Of a stretch of DNA of 36,171 nucleotides, positions 35,159 to 36,171 are shown one piece after another. Every line of letters begins with the position of its first letter. Positions within the stretch are counted from its first letter, which is position 1. Under the pieces are notes generated by a model. The model worked only from the letters and a program-made list of their open reading frames with translations. It did not search any database and was not told where the DNA came from. The DNA is from Chloroflexota bacterium. Lineage in GTDB: Bacteria; Chloroflexota; Dehalococcoidia; SHYD01; JACQUQ01. The position numbers and the translations under genes are program-made. The stretch lies in NCBI GenBank assembly GCA_016210175.1, contig JACQUQ010000079.1:1-36171 (forward strand), read 5' to 3'.

Positions 35159-36171
35159 ATGGTAGCGTTACCGGGCTTGGCCCGCACTCTGAAGGTTGCG
35201 TTGCTCCTGGGTGCGTCCGTGCTGCTCGCCGCCTGTACGGGCGCTGCTCCTACCACGGAGGCACCGACAACGGAGGCGCCGAAGACCGAGGCGTCGCCGA
35301 CGGCGAAGGACGAGGGCAAGCCCAAGTACGGGGGCATCCTGACCGCGGTGGAGACATTGACCCTCGACCAGGTCCACATCGACGCGCACCTGAGCCGGGG
35401 CAGCCCGGCCATTAGCGTACATGGCAACATCCACGGCTACATCCTGGCCGAGGACATGCAGAACCGCGGCACCATCACCGGCGACCTCGCCACCTCGTGG
35501 CAGTCCAGCCCCGATGGGCTGACCTGGACCTTCACGATCCGGGACGGCTTGCAGACCCACAAGGGCAAGCCCTTCAGCGCGGAGGACATCGCCTACAACA
35601 TCAACCGCACGATCCAGCGGCCCAACAAGCTCAACTTGTTCCGGACCGGCTGCATGAAGACCCTGGCGAAAGAGGCCAAGGCCCCCGACAAGACCACGGT
35701 GGTGGTCACGCTCCTGGACCGCTCGCCGGCCTTCCTCGCCTGCGTGTCCGACCCCCACATGTTCATGCAGCCCAAGTACATCCTGGAGGACATTGACGGG
35801 CCGGGGAAGGGGCGTCCCATGCGCCCGGAGGAGATCGACGGGGTAGGCCCCTTCCAGTTTGTGGCGACGGCAGAGCGAAGTCACTGGGAACTCAAGCGCT
35901 CGGCCAGCTTTTTCAAGCAGGGGCTGCCGTACCTGGACGGCCTGCGGTTCGTTGACCTGCCCGACGCCTCGTCCAAGATAGCGGCCTTCCGCACCCAGCG
36001 CATCGACATGTTCCAGAAGTTCGCCACCACGCCGCGCCCGTCGGAGGCCAAGGCGCTGAAAGCGGAGTTTGGGGACAAGATCACGCTCCAGCCTGGGGTG
36101 GCGCCCTCGGGCCCGCCTTTCCAGTTGAACTGGAAGCGGCCGCCGCTGGACGACATTCGGGTGCGCGAGGC
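35159..36171 (+). CDS. ABC transporter substrate-binding lipoprotein, family 5 (copy 3), 3' end outside the window
   Basis: Translated by hand: MVALPGLARTLKVALLLGASVLLAACTGAAPTTEAPTTEAPKTEASPTAKDEGKPKYGGILTAVE...LATSWQSSPDGLTWTFTIRDGLQTHKGKPFSAEDIAYNINRTIQ...; open to the window end, absent from the ORF track. Confidence 0.92.
   Translation, partial: MVALPGLARTLKVALLLGASVLLAACTGAAPTTEAPTTEAPKTEASPTAKDEGKPKYGGILTAVETLTLDQVHIDAHLSRGSPAISVHGNIHGYILAEDMQNRGTITGDLATSWQSSPDGLTWTFTIRDGLQTHKGKPFSAEDIAYNINRTIQRPNKLNLFRTGCMKTLAKEAKAPDKTTVVVTLLDRSPAFLACVSDPHMFMQPKYILEDIDGPGKGRPMRPEEIDGVGPFQFVATAERSHWELKRSASFFKQGLPYLDGLRFVDLPDASSKIAAFRTQRIDMFQKFATTPRPSEAKALKAEFGDKITLQPGVAPSGPPFQLNWKRPPLDDIRVRE

Noticed and set aside
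1-36171. CRISPR arrays, tRNA and rRNA genes, phage or toxin-antitoxin modules
   Set aside because: No regularly spaced direct repeats, cloverleaf-like or rRNA-like sequence recognised by eye; the lone RHH-like gene has no evident toxin partner.

Overview
GC-rich bacterial window, probably Chloroflexota (inferred from gene content and style, not proven). Left to right: a decayed transposase patch (IS3-like fragments abutting an IS701-like fragment); a minus-strand group of DUF1684, glutaredoxin-like and DUF3179 proteins and a Crp/Fnr regulator; a MerA-type mercuric reductase with a probable MerR remnant in front of it; an MFS transporter; a complete, tightly coupled Mrp (MnhABCDEFG-type) cation/proton antiporter operon; a housekeeping block (mogA/moaB-like, trmD, rplS, priA, thermonuclease, recJ, mobA-like, a small CopG/RHH-like protein). 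The last ~13 kb is a co-directional accessory cluster: three family-5 solute-binding lipoproteins (no permease or ATPase in view), three CaiB/BaiF (family III) CoA-transferases, a zinc-less-looking MDR reductase, two crotonase-fold proteins with altered catalytic Glu positions, and a fumarate-reductase/KstD-like flavoprotein. It looks like an undescribed uptake/acyl-CoA modification system. Palindromic elements also occur inside coding sequence: a 228-nt inverted-repeat-bounded segment in priA and a perfect 15-bp-arm hairpin in merA, alongside several intergenic palindromic elements. No rRNA, tRNA or CRISPR was recognised. All coordinates and dyads were counted by hand.
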